Positions 1 through 14,140 of a stretch of 64,000 bases of DNA are shown here, in pieces. The notes under the pieces are model-generated. The model searched no databases, was not told the origin of the DNA, and was given only the letters and a program-made list of their open reading frames with translations. Source of the DNA: Naematelia aurantialba (Eukaryota > Basidiomycota > Tremellomycetes > Tremellales > Naemateliaceae); NCBI GenBank assembly GCA_021527695.1, contig JAKFAO010000003.1:2103528-2167527 (forward strand), given 5' to 3'. The translations under genes were made by a program, and so were the position numbers. The first letter of the stretch is position 1. Every line of letters begins with the position of its first letter.

Positions 1-1
1 G

Positions 2-379
2 GCCGTCGATACCTCAGACAGAGCCGAGAAATTCTACCAATTCGTGGATGATAAGACCAGGTGGATTTCCCCAAGAGGTTTCTGCCAGAAAATAGGCAGA
101 CTGCGCCTACAGCTGGCGTCTGACACGGGGCAATTCTGGAAATTTGTCATTTCCTCGATTTCGATCTCCTCGCTGGAGAGTAGTGGCTCCGCGAGAGGCA
201 ATTCGCGTCCTCCAGACCTACATCTCGAACCGGGAGCCTCCTTGTATTCGGCAGTTCTATTCTTACCCCACTGGCTTAGCTGCGAGGAAGGACAGCGCGC
301 GGTCGCTGAACACACCGACGGGTATCCTCCGCGTAGGTCATTGGTTCTATCCCGACTCCACCTCGTCACAGAGGCATAA
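2..379 (+). CDS. possible 3' end of a gene entering from the left edge
   Basis: One frame is open from base 2 to a TAA at 377-379, about 125 codons, without needing a start inside the window. The first ~60 residues look protein-like (YQFVDDKTRWISPRGFCQ); the rest is serine- and proline-rich and of unknown character. No family is recognised. The opposite strand has an overlapping open frame (34-453), so coding on the plus strand is not certain. It could be the last exon of an upstream gene or chance. Confidence 0.15.
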   Translation, partial: AVDTSDRAEKFYQFVDDKTRWISPRGFCQKIGRLRLQLASDTGQFWKFVISSISISSLESSGSARGNSRPPDLHLEPGASLYSAVLFLPHWLSCEEGQRAVAEHTDGYPPRRSLVLSRLHLVTEA

Positions 380-1203
380 CTTCTCGCAGCGCACGGACCA
401 TTTAGGTTCACAATCACCGTCGTACTTGTCTGCTTTATCTGGCCATGGAGCAATACTTGACGTTCAAGACGCGAGTGTGGTCCCGATGATTGTTCTGGGA
501 GCGTTAGCGTACGAAACCGTCCGAAGCCCCCCTTGCACCAAACGTTCTGCGTCTCTCCAAAGGATCAAGCGCCAGAGCACTTCTCACGTCAGAGCTTCTT
601 TCCACTTTCAAGCCCAATCCATCCGGCGTTTGATCCGCCCTTCTTTTCAGGGAGCAAACTGGTGATGTTGCTTCGTGTCTAGACTCGGTCCATGACGTTG
701 GCGAAACCTGTCCTTTGTCCCGTCTCTGCCATGATGGACAAAGGCGAAGACCCTCACGTAAGGTACCTCTAGAACCTGGCGCTCAGCACGGTGGAGCCTC
801 TTCGACTTCTGCCCGAATCGTAGAGTATTCCTTGGTACTTGGCAAGGCCTCGAATCTACCCTCAGGAAGAACGTCAGCTTACTGTTTTGTACATCCTTCT
901 AAGAACGTCATGAAGCGAATACGGCACGCCGTTTACCGATCAATTCGGGGCACAACGTCCACCATGATTTGTAGCTCACATCCTCGGTCATTGGAAATGC
1001 TCCTTGCTCGATCCTGAGCGGAATTTCATCTATTGGTCAAATCATCGGCCTTCCAGGAGGGCTTTCACAAGGCGTCTGTGTGCATAAGAGTCAGCCGCTC
1101 ATAGGGGTTTGTTCAAGCATCTCTCCACACAATCCACTACATTCAATAGCATTCAAGCCAAAGCCCTTTTGGAACCGGCTAAGCACGGATCTTATCCATC
1201 ACC
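380..1203. other. intergenic, no gene recognised
   Basis: Several short open frames occur on the plus strand but none has a recognisable domain or a convincing splice structure. The last part is presumably the 5' region of the gene starting at 1204. No repeat or RNA gene was seen. Confidence 0.4.
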
Positions 1204-2517
1204 ATGAGTTCATCCCATCACTCGGGCGATGAATCGGTCGCTGAATCGGACATGGACTCTTCGCCGGGCCCATCCCAGATCATGGACATGGCCCCGTCAA
1301 TGGATTCGTCCGTGACCGCAGTTAACATAGGCTTGGCACCGTCGGTGTCATCGTTCAACATGGGAGAGGCTCTCAACCCTGAGCTTCTATCCAAGTTGGA
1401 GTCGGTCATGGACAAATTGACCCTGGTGGCAAAAAATGCAGAGACCATCGCCGCTCTTCAAGGTCGCCACTCGGCAGGAGCGCAGGATCACATCTCTGCC
1501 ACCACTCAGACCAGCACCTCTGCCCCCGCTCAGACCAGCAGAGATGCCTATACCATTTTGCGCAATGCCGCTGAGACTACCATACAGGACGGTTTGAAGA
1601 GGAATATCACCTGGATGGACGCACCCATCTCAGGTAACAACGGCCTAGAAGACGATGATGCACGGCTGCTCACAGTGAGAGTGCCCGTACCCCCCAGCTG
1701 GAGTATCCAGGAGAGACGCGCCTTGGTCGACCACATGTTCGATCAGGTCAACTCTGCGGTGGCCGAACAGTTCTGGCTGAGCTTCAGCAGGCCGATCGAC
1801 TCGTTATCGACTGCCGGACACCAGAGAATTCTGGTGACCGAAACTATCCACTCTGTCTTGAAGGAAAAGCTGCTTGAGAATCTCGACGACATTCTCACCA
1901 GGCCGCCGGGAGATGACCACCCCAGCTGGTCCGTTGCCATGGAGGACCCAAGTGACGCCAAAGTGCTGTCAGACTGGGTTGAAGCTACCCTTTCACGCCC
2001 GAAGCGATTTGTTCCCGACCTCCAATGGAATCTCAAAAGGAAAGTCTTCGAACCGATCTGCTTCAAACTAGACAGTCTCGATGATCTCCTCCGCGAGCAA
2101 CAGGCGAGGATTGGAGACATGGCCGGGACCGAGGAGGAACGGAAACAAGCCGAAGCGTCCGCCAGCTCGGTTCAGCTGCTGCATTCTCCTCTCGAGCTGT
2201 TCACCGCACTTGTGCTTCAGGAAACGTCCGGCCATATTGAGAATATATGGAAAACGGTCCACCCGACCCAGTTTGGCCACCCCAGTCTCAACCAGTATGT
2301 CTCACATGTGCAGCTGCACGCCGTCTCTACGCACTTTGGACCGGGTGAGTACCCGTTGTGGTTTGTCAACCCCTGCACCGGTATCTCAGTTCCGCACAAT
2401 CAGCAACCAACGCCCCACAACACGATCGAGCTCTCAGAGGAACCTACTGACGCGACTCTGCTGAACAATGTGCTCTGGACCAAGATCGACCAGGATCGCG
2501 TCAGTCGCGGCAGTTAG
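1204..2517 (+). CDS. unknown protein, intronless, 437 aa
   Basis: A single uninterrupted frame of 437 codons from ATG 1204 to TAG 2515-2517. No family is recognised. Residues 1-60 are Ser/Asp/Met-rich and probably disordered; 60-130 contain a short helical stretch (LESVMDKLTLVAKNAETI) followed by a Thr/Ser/Gln-rich linker; 130-420 look folded, with alternating hydrophobic and charged segments and a Glu/Arg/Lys-rich stretch around 290-320. There is no signal peptide, membrane segment or zinc motif. Nearly all other genes here have several introns, so an intronless gene of this size may be a lineage-specific, transferred or retroposed gene. A capsid- or Gag-like origin was considered, but no CCHC knuckle is present. 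Start chosen as the first in-frame ATG, in context CACCATGAG. Confidence 0.6.
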   Translation: MSSSHHSGDESVAESDMDSSPGPSQIMDMAPSMDSSVTAVNIGLAPSVSSFNMGEALNPELLSKLESVMDKLTLVAKNAETIAALQGRHSAGAQDHISATTQTSTSAPAQTSRDAYTILRNAAETTIQDGLKRNITWMDAPISGNNGLEDDDARLLTVRVPVPPSWSIQERRALVDHMFDQVNSAVAEQFWLSFSRPIDSLSTAGHQRILVTETIHSVLKEKLLENLDDILTRPPGDDHPSWSVAMEDPSDAKVLSDWVEATLSRPKRFVPDLQWNLKRKVFEPICFKLDSLDDLLREQQARIGDMAGTEEERKQAEASASSVQLLHSPLELFTALVLQETSGHIENIWKTVHPTQFGHPSLNQYVSHVQLHAVSTHFGPGEYPLWFVNPCTGISVPHNQQPTPHNTIELSEEPTDATLLNNVLWTKIDQDRVSRGS

Positions 2518-2648
2518 GTGATTGCTTCATCCAATAACGACATGCTCCAGACTTTTATGTACGTATCATACTTTCATACGAGATCTGGTGAGATATGCGA
2601 CGAGATGTAATGATGCTTCATGCCTGTTGTGGAGGATACAGTACGTGC

Positions 2649-4037
2649 TCAATCGATCTTGTAGACCAGCTTCTTCCCCGAGACCTTTCCGTCCTACCTG
2701 GAATCAGCCTGGTCCGCATTCGAGTATTTGCAAACTGACCTTCATCTCCTGCCAACCGTCGACAATGTCCTCCAAGCCGCCACGAAGCACCACGGGGTTG
2801 GCCCGGATGCCGTACTCTGTGATCAATTCTGGCGTCTTTTGCCACACCTGCACTCCGAATGAGCGGTCCGTCGGGCTCGCAGGCAGATCCCATGCCCCGA
2901 TCTTGAACGCCTATCACCAAGTTCATCGCTTGTCCAGATATCGGGAAAAACGACACAACGTACCTTGCCCAGAAGAGTGTACCCCAATGTGTCATCGACA
3001 ATCTCGACGTCTTTCCTGATTTCCTTGACCCCTTCACCAGCAGGCAAGATACCGTTCAACCGTCCGCCGTTTACGCCAAATCCACCCAGAGCAATCTCCC
3101 AGCTGGAGCCTGATGAAATGGTGTCCAGGCCTCGCTGGAGCGTTCCGCCGGTGATACGCTTGATCTCGGCAGACGCGACAGCACCGTCATGGTAGTCGAC
3201 TGTGTCATCGGCCCCAAACGATTTGACAAGGTCGAAGTTGCCTGGTGAACAAACAGCGACTACTTTATAGCCCATCGCCTTGGCAAGCTGTACTGCGAAG
3301 AGACCGACTGAAGACGACCCCCCGTAGACCAAGAACTGAACACAATCAGCCATCGGCCTCGCGAGAACAGAACAAACAACTCGGACATACCCAGGTATTG
3401 CTAGGAACCTTGGCCGGCGGAAACTGTTGCCCCTGGCTCAGGATCAAAGTCTGATGGTCGTCAACTCCCGATCATGGCCTGGCAACAGATGAGAACACAC
3501 CTGGCAAGCGGTGACCCATCCAATACCGAATGTGGCGGCATCCTCCATCTTGGTTCCCTCTGGTACCTTGAACACCAAGTCGCTCTCCGCCTTGGTGTAC
3601 TGAGCATGCGAGCCCTTGTCTGGGCGCAGACCGCCGTGCACCACCCCAGCAACTTTGTCGCCGATCTGGAGAGGGACAGCGAGGTCCGTGCCGAGGGACA
3701 CCACGGTACCTGAAAAGTCGCAACCGAAGATGACGCCCGGGGGCGACAACCACGCAGAGTGTTTCCAGTCGGTGGGGTTCTGCAATGTCAGGACGCGTCA
3801 GCTTGCACCTGGGAGAGGATCGGGCCGTACATACCTGCGCTACGTATTCAACTTTGATGAGCACCTCATTGGCATCGAGTTGCGGAATGGGAACTTCCCG
3901 GACCGACGCCTTTTTCTCCTGGTGGGACATTAGCCAATACATCTGTCTGGACAAGGATCTTGTCAGTGGCTGCATGTGCCACCCACCTTGTCATCCTGGA
4001 CAAACGCCTTCATGGTTTTTGGGATGGATGGCGACAT
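2649..4037 (-). CDS. MDR-family zinc-independent oxidoreductase (enoyl/quinone reductase-like)
   Basis: Medium-chain dehydrogenase/reductase of the fungal group that includes trans-enoyl reductases and quinone-oxidoreductase-like proteins; expected to reduce a C=C or quinone with NADPH in the cytosol. Exon 1 (MSPSIPKTMKAFVQDDK) starts at 4037. Later exons give the GroES-like half (NPTDWKHSAW, then GCDFSGTVVSLG and GDKVAGVVHGG) and the Rossmann half with the dinucleotide loop YGGSSSVGLFAVQLAK. The Cys/His catalytic-zinc ligands and the four-Cys structural lobe of true alcohol dehydrogenases are absent. The last exon ends KVSGKKLVYKID with a stop at 2649-2651, a typical C-terminus for this group. 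At least five introns; predicted length ~350 aa, normal for the family. Substrate cannot be told. Divergent from the mL41 gene, ~350 bp away. Confidence 0.85.
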
Positions 4038-4384
4038 TTCGAGAGCAGTTTCGCCTGGTTTTCGAGCAGAGACTGTTTAGCGAACCGCGCTGGGCTCTAC
4101 GTATACGTATCTAATATATATGTCACATCCAGCACTCAGACAAAAAGACTCGTTACCTATGTGTCAGCCCACGGCGATTGACTTTACACTCGACAAACCT
4201 CCACTCGAGAACTGTCCGGATTTCTCGGACACGGTGTTCGAGTTAGGCTCGCCAGCCCTCCTAACTGATATTGCACGCCTACTAACATTGTTGCGCGCCT
4301 ACTTCTCTTGATTTCTTTGAACATCTCTTCGTTTCCTCTTGCTCGCTGCTTTACCCTTTGGCGACAGAGACACATCATAGCAGC

Positions 4385-5183
4385 ATGTGGTTCACGGAAC
4401 CCCTGCTCGGCGCTTCCAGATTACGGTGGACGACCAAGATGGGGAATGTACACTACTACAAGGGTGAGTCTGGCTTGCCGTCTCTCGCTTGCTGCTACTC
4501 TTACACTTACTTGCACCCGTCGCACCCGTCTGTCGCCCTGACCCCATACGCCGTTCTCTCCTCGTCTGACGCCCGTCGTGATGGTAAGTGGAAAGACTAA
4601 CAGTACACAGGAACACGGCAAGCGTTCGTTCCGGGAGAAGGACGAAGGACGGGCCTCCCAGGCAGACACTTGATCCGAGGAAAGGGAAAGTTCAAGGTCG
4701 ACGACCGCCTTGTTCGATATTACGTCTCGCCAGGAGCCGAGGCTCTCGCCAATACAGACGTACGTCAAACCTACCACCCTGGAGACTCAGACTCCACTCA
4801 CCTCTTTCCATATCCCCACTTTGCCGTCCCGAACCGCACAGAGCACTGACCCTGATCCGCCGAAATAGTTGAAGCCCTACGTGCATCGAACCGAGATGGT
4901 GCCGAAACTCACATACCTTGGCACACTAGACGAGGTCATCGCGGCCCAGCTCGCAGCGCGAGAGCGAAGAAGATCACGGCATTCAGGCAACCTCGAGCCC
5001 AAACAGAGGCAGGCACTGATCGCGGAGCAGAGACGTGAGATGTGGAACAGCATGGCGGAACAATTCCCTGCAGAGTTGCCAGAGGAGTATGCTTCAGATC
5101 ATGACAGCGAGGTCGAGGGCGAAGTCAAGGATGCGGCGAGGGAGGAGGCCAAGCAGGATAGCACCGTCGACACTATGCAATAG
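4385..5183 (+). CDS. MRPL27: mitochondrial large-subunit ribosomal protein mL41 (MRP-L27 family)
   Basis: Component of the mitochondrial ribosome large subunit. Three exons: 4385-4463 ending MGNVHYYKG, then from 4611 GRHLIRGKGKFKVDDRLVRY and YYVSPGAEALANTD, then from about 4869 LKPYVHRTEM. The order 'N-x-YYKG-TR ... G-RHxxxGxFxVxxxxVRxYVVP' followed by 'LKPYV' is characteristic of fungal mL41. The C-terminal half (about residues 90-180) is an Arg/Glu-rich extension, likely helical, that is longer than in yeast and ends in an acidic tail. The first intron (4464-4610) is long for this genome. Total ~180 aa. The N-terminus is short, with Arg/Lys but no acidic residues before ~20 apart from one Glu, compatible with mitochondrial import. 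Confidence 0.88.
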
Positions 5184-5423
5184 CCAGCGGACTGATCATG
5201 CACCATCTTGCATTGTAGATCTCGTCTGCCTGCTCTGCGGCTCGGGAGTCGACCAGTGCTGTCTGATGCCTTTCGCCGACAGCCAGTCGTCAGACGCGAC
5301 CGATCGCGGCTTCTCATTGCTCAAAGACCTAGTTTCTTCCATCGTCTGCCTGGACATGACAGCTCGCTTGGCAGCGCACCTCTGCACAGTACGGGCGGAA
5401 CCCAAGTTTGACATGCATATTGC

Positions 5424-8233
<2,810 letters not shown>

Positions 8234-8638
8234 CGTGGATAGAGGTCGATGGTGGCTGGTGACAAGATTGTTTTAAATGGGTTTGTCGTTGGCTCCACGC
8301 AGACGCGAAGCGGAAGCAAATCTTCTCTTCTCCATACAAGAGCGAGCATACCAAGACGAGTCGGATGAGTCTGATCCCCAGCGTACACCTATGCAAGGCG
8401 GTTTCTCGCAGACGCTGCATGCAAGGCAAATGGCATGCGTTGCGTCAGGACTACTTGCTTGGAGTACTTGTAACCCGTCAACATTATGGAGAGAATGGAA
8501 AGAAGCGACTATGGCCGGTTTCGCGCTTGTTCTTCGCGAGAGATGGAGTGGCCAGACTGCATGGCATGCCGAGAATTTGCTGTTCAAGGCGTTATGCACC
8601 CCATCCATTATTCAACTACTACATCAATTATTCAACTA
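8234..8638. other. SEC23 upstream region with a 15-bp direct repeat
   Basis: About 400 bp between the SEC23 start and the rhamnosidase stop, both on the minus strand. A 15-bp direct repeat (attattcaactacta) lies at 8607-8621 and 8627-8641, period 20 bp; the second copy contains the stop codon of the rhamnosidase gene. Open frames here have no recognisable product. Confidence 0.5.
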
Positions 8639-11369
8639 CTAGGCAATCTCGTCGATGGGCGGTTCCATTGCCATCCAAATCGGTTTTGGCGGCCACCTCT
8701 CGTCCGACTGCCACTCGACCTCGTAGTGCCTCTTTCCACTCCCCACCTCCTCCTGCACACCTGGCAGCTCGACTCTTGCCGATGTGTTGGGAGGCACCTC
8801 AATGTCCACCACAAGCTTCTCCCCCTCGAGAGCCCACTTGCATGCAAATTGACCATACGGGCTGAGGAAGCCGACTGCGGCGCTGGTAAAGGTGCCACCG
8901 GGTCTCGGGGCGATGAGCACCTTCTTCCACCCGGGCTCGAGAAGCGATAGACCACCGACAGTCGTGTGCAGAAAGTTGGCGACCGCTCCCAATGAATAAT
9001 GGTTGAAGGACGTCATTTCTCCCTAATCAACATGTCAGAACCACTACACTTTTGCAGCTTTCTTGAAAGCAGTCGAAGCTAACCGGGTTTATCGAGCCAT
9101 CAGGACGCATGCTGTCCCATCTCTCCCATATGGTCGTGGCGCCCATGGACACGCAGTACAGCCACGATGGGCACTGCTTCTCTTGCAACATTCGATAAGC
9201 GAGATGAAGCTGGTCGTTCCCTGCCAGCGTGTCAAGGATGAGTGGCGTGCCGGCAAATCCCGTGCCGACTTTGAAGACGTTTCGCTTGACGAGCCATGCC
9301 AGGCGGTCGATGGCGACCACGCGCTGCTCGGGAGCCAGCAGCTCAAACTGCAACGCCAGAGCAAACGCGGTCTGAGAGTCGGAGACAACGCGACCAGCCG
9401 GGGCAACATACGTCTGTTGAAAGATGGCCAGAAGGCGAGCGGCCTCTTGGGCATATTCTTTCGATTCAGCCGTCAGGCCCAGCAAGCCCGCAATGACAGA
9501 CATGCGCCTCGTGATGTGGACGAGATATGCATTGGCAACGAGCACCGCATCGGTCTTGGCGCGCTCCGGATTGTCAGGCCTAGCAAATCCGTCAGTGCTA
9601 TTCATTCGCTTCGATGCATGCGTGACTTACGGCGCGTCGGGGTCGAGCCAGTCTCCCAGCTGTTGGTTGTCGTCTTTCCACATCCCGTCCTCCCTCCTGA
9701 CGATGCCTTCGTGCAGCCACGACTTCATGCCTTTGTATTGCGTCTTGAGGATTTCGATATCGCCTGACGCCTCGAACAGGTCGTACGGTGCCAGAATCGA
9801 CACGTCGCCCCATACCGCAAACGCAACTTTAAACGGGTTGTCCTGCCACCTCCTGTTCAGCACATCCGGAATGACGCACGGTACGAGCCCGTTGTATTCC
9901 AGCGTCTCTGCTTGCATGTCTTGGAGCCACCCCGAGAGCATGCTCGAGGTATCGTACAGAAAGCTAGCGGTACGACCAAAGACCTGAAGATCGCCCGTCC
10001 AGCCGAGCCGCTCATCTCGCTGAGGGCAGTCTGTGGGAAGTCCCACAAAGTTGCCGCGCATCCCCCAGACAATATTGCTGTGCAACTTGTTCACCAGCGG
10101 GTGTGATGACTCGAATGTACCAGTCCGTTCCATGTCAGTGTGCACGACAATGGCTGTAAGGTCCGAAGTGGAGACACCCTCCCAGCCGTCCACCTGGACA
10201 TATCGGAACCCGTGAAAGGTGAATTTAGCTTCCCAGCCAGCGAGGTCACCACCCAGCGTGAGCTCGTCGCGGCATTTTGCGATTCGCAGCGGTCGTATAC
10301 CGAGCTCACCGAACTCGAGGACCTCGGCATGAGTGAGTGTGATCTTGGATCCAGAAGGGCCTGGCGGAGTGACGTTGAGGCGGCACCACCCTACCAGGTT
10401 CTGACCGAAATCGACGACTGTCTTGCCAGAGGGCGTGGAGATGATTTCGACGGCGTGCACTTCCTGGGTACGGCGTATAGGTGATCGATCAACGATGAGT
10501 TCTCCTTTGGCTGGCGAGATGACCTCTATTGGCTCCCACTCGCCCGCTCCGGATGTTGTGCTCCAAGTAGGGTCCAATTTGAGCGAGTCGTACACTTCAC
10601 CATTGTAAATTTCGCCGGCCTCGTGAGGCCCAGTCGCCCACTCCCAAGTCTCGTCTGTCACCAAGGTCACTGCCCCACCCACTTCGAGCTGAGCCATCAG
10701 ACCGTTTCGCTTCCCATACATGTTTCGCACGCCTCCTGCGAACCCCAGTCGCCCAGACCACCAGCCTTCTCCGACATAACCACCCATCACATTGTCACCC
10801 ACTTTCAGCAGATGTGTCACGTCGTACGCTTGATAGTATAGTCGATGATCGTACGACGTCCAGCCAGGTGTTAGCACCTGATCACCCACATGTTGTCCAT
10901 TGATCTCCAGCTCGTATATCCCCAAGGCTGTTGCATAGACTCTTGCCGAGGCAACAGAGTCGAGAGTGAAGCGGCGTCGTACGTAGAAAGGGGGCTTGGG
11001 CTGATCTTCGGGTTGAGGTGGGCAGGAAATGACCTTGCTGCTCCAATCAGAGGGGTTTAAAAGGGCAACCTCGAGGTCCAGGGTCGCCCATGGTGTCGGC
11101 TTGCCGTCACTCCCGCGGACACGAACGCTGACTTGCGCTTTCTGCCGAGACTGCAAGGGTTTCGAGGGCCAAGGTACGAGCACCGAGGCATCAGAGTCGA
11201 CGTGGTGCTCCTCTGTGATACCTCTTGTCTCTATGCGAACTTGGTAAGAGACTTGTTTCCAGTCGAGAGCGTCGCCAGAGAAACGCCAAGACAGCCGCGG
11301 AGAGGGCGTGTCGATGCCAAAACCTGACAGGAAGTGCTCGCACGTTACACGGGTGATCTCAACGGACAT
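8639..11369 (-). CDS. alpha-L-rhamnosidase, glycoside hydrolase family 78
   Basis: Cleaves terminal alpha-L-rhamnose from glycosides such as plant flavonoids or rhamnose-containing polysaccharides. Exon 1 (11369 to ~9630, 580 codons) holds the N-terminal Ig-like domain (SPRLSWRFSG, residues ~20-110), the carbohydrate-binding beta-sandwich (ARVYATALGIYELEING) and the start of the (alpha/alpha)6 barrel with the GH78 signature DCPQRDERLGWTGDLQVF, whose acidic residues include the catalytic pair. A small intron then leads to DAPPDNPERAKTDA, and a final exon gives the C-terminal beta-sandwich (TTVGGLSLLEPGWKKVLIAP) ending at 8639. About 870 aa, full length. No signal peptide is visible, so the enzyme is probably intracellular and would need rhamnoside import. 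Sits in an accessory block between housekeeping genes. Confidence 0.93.
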
Positions 11370-11780
11370 GATGCTAGAGGCCTGGACGGGGGCCGTGAGA
11401 TGTTGCAGACAAGCCTAATATATATACACCTGCGTTGACAGCGACTGGAAAATCGCCGTATAGAGAGAGTTGGCTTGGAGTGTTCGGTATGACTTTGTCC
11501 CGGATTTCCCGTGATTGTTGCTGTTTGACGTGTTTCTGTCAATGCAGCAAGACATGCTTGGTTACGAGAGCAGGATCCCAAGCGGCACTAAAGGCTCTCT
11601 TGGGTTGTGAGCAAGCATGCACAAGCTGGTCCACCAACCCCATGGATAAAGGGTGTCGAGAACGACGACCGGGCAACCAGATTGACACTCGGCAAGAGCG
11701 TTCCGAGCCATCCCGACGTCGACGTGCTCGTTATCTGCTTGCCTCAATCCTCGTCCTGTCGTACCAGCATACACTCACAA
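11370..11780. promoter_or_regulatory. divergent promoter, rhamnosidase (-) / amidase (+)
   Basis: A 411-bp gap between two divergent starts. On the minus strand a TATA-like run (TATATATTA) lies at 11416-11426, ~47 bp upstream of the rhamnosidase ATG. The amidase ATG at 11781 is preceded by cactcacaa. An in-frame upstream extension of the amidase (from 11607) exists but lacks conserved content, so this region is read as non-coding. Confidence 0.45.
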
Positions 11781-13653
11781 ATGACATCTAAACCTGACGA
11801 CTGGCAGAGCAAAGCAGAGGCCAACAAGCGGGACCTGCTCTCCAAGATCCCCACCGAGTGGCTCTTACCACCTGGTGCTTATCCTCTGCCATTGAATGTC
11901 TCCGAGCTCGTTTTCTCGTGCGGCATCTTGACAGCTCGCGACAGCGAGATTGTCTCGCTTGATGCGACAGGCATCAGGGACCGTGTGGCTGCTGGGTGGT
12001 GCACTGCGACGGACGTCACGATCGCATTCAGCAAAGCAGCCGCGATTGCGCATCAAGCTACCAACTGCCTCACCTACTTCTCACCTTCCCATGCTCTGGA
12101 AAGAGCGCGCTGGTTGGATTCAGAGTACGCGCGTAGCGGGGAGCCGGTCGGACCACTTCACGGCGTGCCAGTCTCCATCAAAGGTGCGGACTAGAGATGT
12201 GACATGCTAAGAAGAGACATGATTGGGCTGGTAGGCACTGACAGTAACTGTGGATTCGTCTCGTGGATCGGCAAGAACATCGCCGAACGGGATGCGACAC
12301 TGGTATCCATACTGCTCAAGGCTGGTGCAGGTATGGCCACGTCTGTATTGTGCGGCTCCGACGTCATCTAACCGTACTTCAGTGATCATAGCCAAGACTA
12401 CCCTTCCTCAGAGCGTGATGCACCTCGAAACAGACTCCTTCCTCGGCCCAACACTCAATCCATACAACACCACGCTCACATCCGGAGGGAGCTCCGGTGG
12501 CGAGGGAGCTTTGATTGGTGCTGGAGGCAGTGTCTTAGGCGTTGGCACGGATATCGGAGGGAGCGTGCGATGTCCAGCTGCACACTGCGGTGTCTTTGGG
12601 TTCAAACCTACAGTGGCCCGACTGCCCAGAGGTGGAGTCAAGGTACGGAGAGTGTCGACAAGCTATCTGTGCTGAAGCGGGTAGGGGTTGATGGCGATTC
12701 AAGACACCATATTGGGTACCTCTGGACCCCTGGCTCGCTCGCACAGAGACCTGGAGCTGTTTCTTTCCGTTACCCTGGCAGCACGGCCATGGGAGCTGGA
12801 ATCCTTCTGCGTTCGGATGCCCTGGAGAGGGGAAGACATCATTTGGAAGGGCGGCAAGACACCGCGGATCGGGGTCATGTGGAACGATGGTGTGGTACTG
12901 CCGCAGCCGCCTATGCGACGTGCTCTGCAGGTGGCGGTAGACAAGCTTCGTCTCGCTGGCTTGGAAGTGGTGGACTTTGTGCCTTATAGGTCCCAGGCGG
13001 CCTGGAACCTAGTCGTGGGTCGTTGCACACCGACACAGCTGATGGGCAGAGTGCACTTTATTGGACAGATGGTGGTGATCGCGTCAGAAGAGCTGTAGAC
13101 GAGAGCGGGGAGCCCATGCTTCCGCTCACGGAATGGATCTTGACTCAGAACGCCAAGCCCCGAACAGGTGAAGAAATCATGCAAGTGAGTCGGTCCATCG
13201 TACATTAACGGATGCTGACGACCGCAGCTCACATTGCAGAGGGACACTTTCCGGCAGGCCTGGCTCGAATACTTTCAGTCTACTGGCGTCGACGTGGTTC
13301 TATGTCCACCGTCGGCCGGCCCCGCTCCGGTGTTGGGCTCGTCTAGATACTGGACCTACACGGCGTTCTGGAATCTCGTGGACGCGCCATCCGGGGTCTT
13401 TCCTACCGGCCTGTCAGTCGTTCTAGATGACCAGGTGGACGAGCCGAGGGCTTTCTTCAGTGACGAGGACAAGGCAGTCTCTGAGCTGTGTAAGTCATGC
13501 AGAGAATACAATGTTTCAGTCAGCTCAACGTTGTCAGATTCTCCCGAGAAGTTTATCGGAGCGCCACTGTCGCTTCAAGTTGCTGGACAGAGATGGGCCG
13601 ACGAAGTGGTAATGTCAGCCATGGGAATCATTTCAGATGTCGTGCTGGCGTAG
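11781..13653 (+). CDS. amidase-signature family hydrolase (acetamidase-like)
   Basis: Hydrolyses an amide to a carboxylate and ammonia. Start ATG 11781 (MTSKPDDWQSKAEANK). The N-terminal helical region is followed by GPLHGVPVSIK, whose Lys is the general base of the Ser-cisSer-Lys triad. After two introns come GTDSNCGFVSW, the Ser-rich loop TSGGSSGGEGALIGAGG (cis-Ser) and GVGTDIGGSVRCPA (nucleophile Ser). Later exons carry LGTSGPLARS, LYWTDGGDRVRR and LVDAPSGVFPTG. Stop TAG at 13651-13653. About five introns, ~550 aa, typical for fungal acetamidases and fatty-acid-amide-hydrolase-like enzymes. All three catalytic residues are visible. Substrate is not determinable. Upstream neighbour, in the same direction, of the ACC deaminase gene, another ammonia-releasing enzyme. 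Confidence 0.9.
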
Positions 13654-14140
13654 ATAGATCCATTATATCTGTATGTATCTTGTAACCTATGCCGCAAGCA
13701 CGCATCTCGTCATAGGCACTCTCAGTGTCATCAGATTCTGGTGAGGGTTCAATTGCTCTGACTATGCCGTCGATGAGAGTACGGGGGAGAGACGTGCTGA
13801 ATCTCCGCTGAGGTCTAGAGATTGGGCGAGGGGGATCAATTCCGAATGGACCGAAGTTTGTCATGTCTAAGCCCCGCATATATCCCATATGGATGTTGCA
13901 GATGACAGGCTTGGCTGGGAGAGTTGGCGTGCTCTCCGAAAAGCGAGTCCCATTGCGCCATGCAAGAGCGGAGAGCTGCCCGACTGCGGGCAAGAGCGTA
14001 AGCGATAACGCCTCTTGATTGTGAATTCGGATTGTCCATTGAGCCCAACAGAGATCAAATGGGCTCGAGCAGCGCGGACGAGTGACTACCCTGCTCGTCC
14101 GTCTCATCCCGTTTCTACTATAGGCTCGTCCAGCATAACC
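13654..14140. other. intergenic, 5' region of ACC deaminase gene
   Basis: 487 bp between two plus-strand genes. A minus-strand frame of 194 codons (13628-14212) spans it and also runs into both neighbours; its translation has no recognised domain and is more likely a by-product of composition. No TATA box or repeat stands out. Confidence 0.4.

Noticed and set aside
1204..2517. Retrotransposon Gag
   Set aside because: No zinc knuckle, no adjacent Pol or long terminal repeats within view.
2649..4037. Zinc-dependent alcohol dehydrogenase
   Set aside because: Catalytic and structural zinc-ligand cysteines are absent; better placed with zinc-independent MDR reductases.
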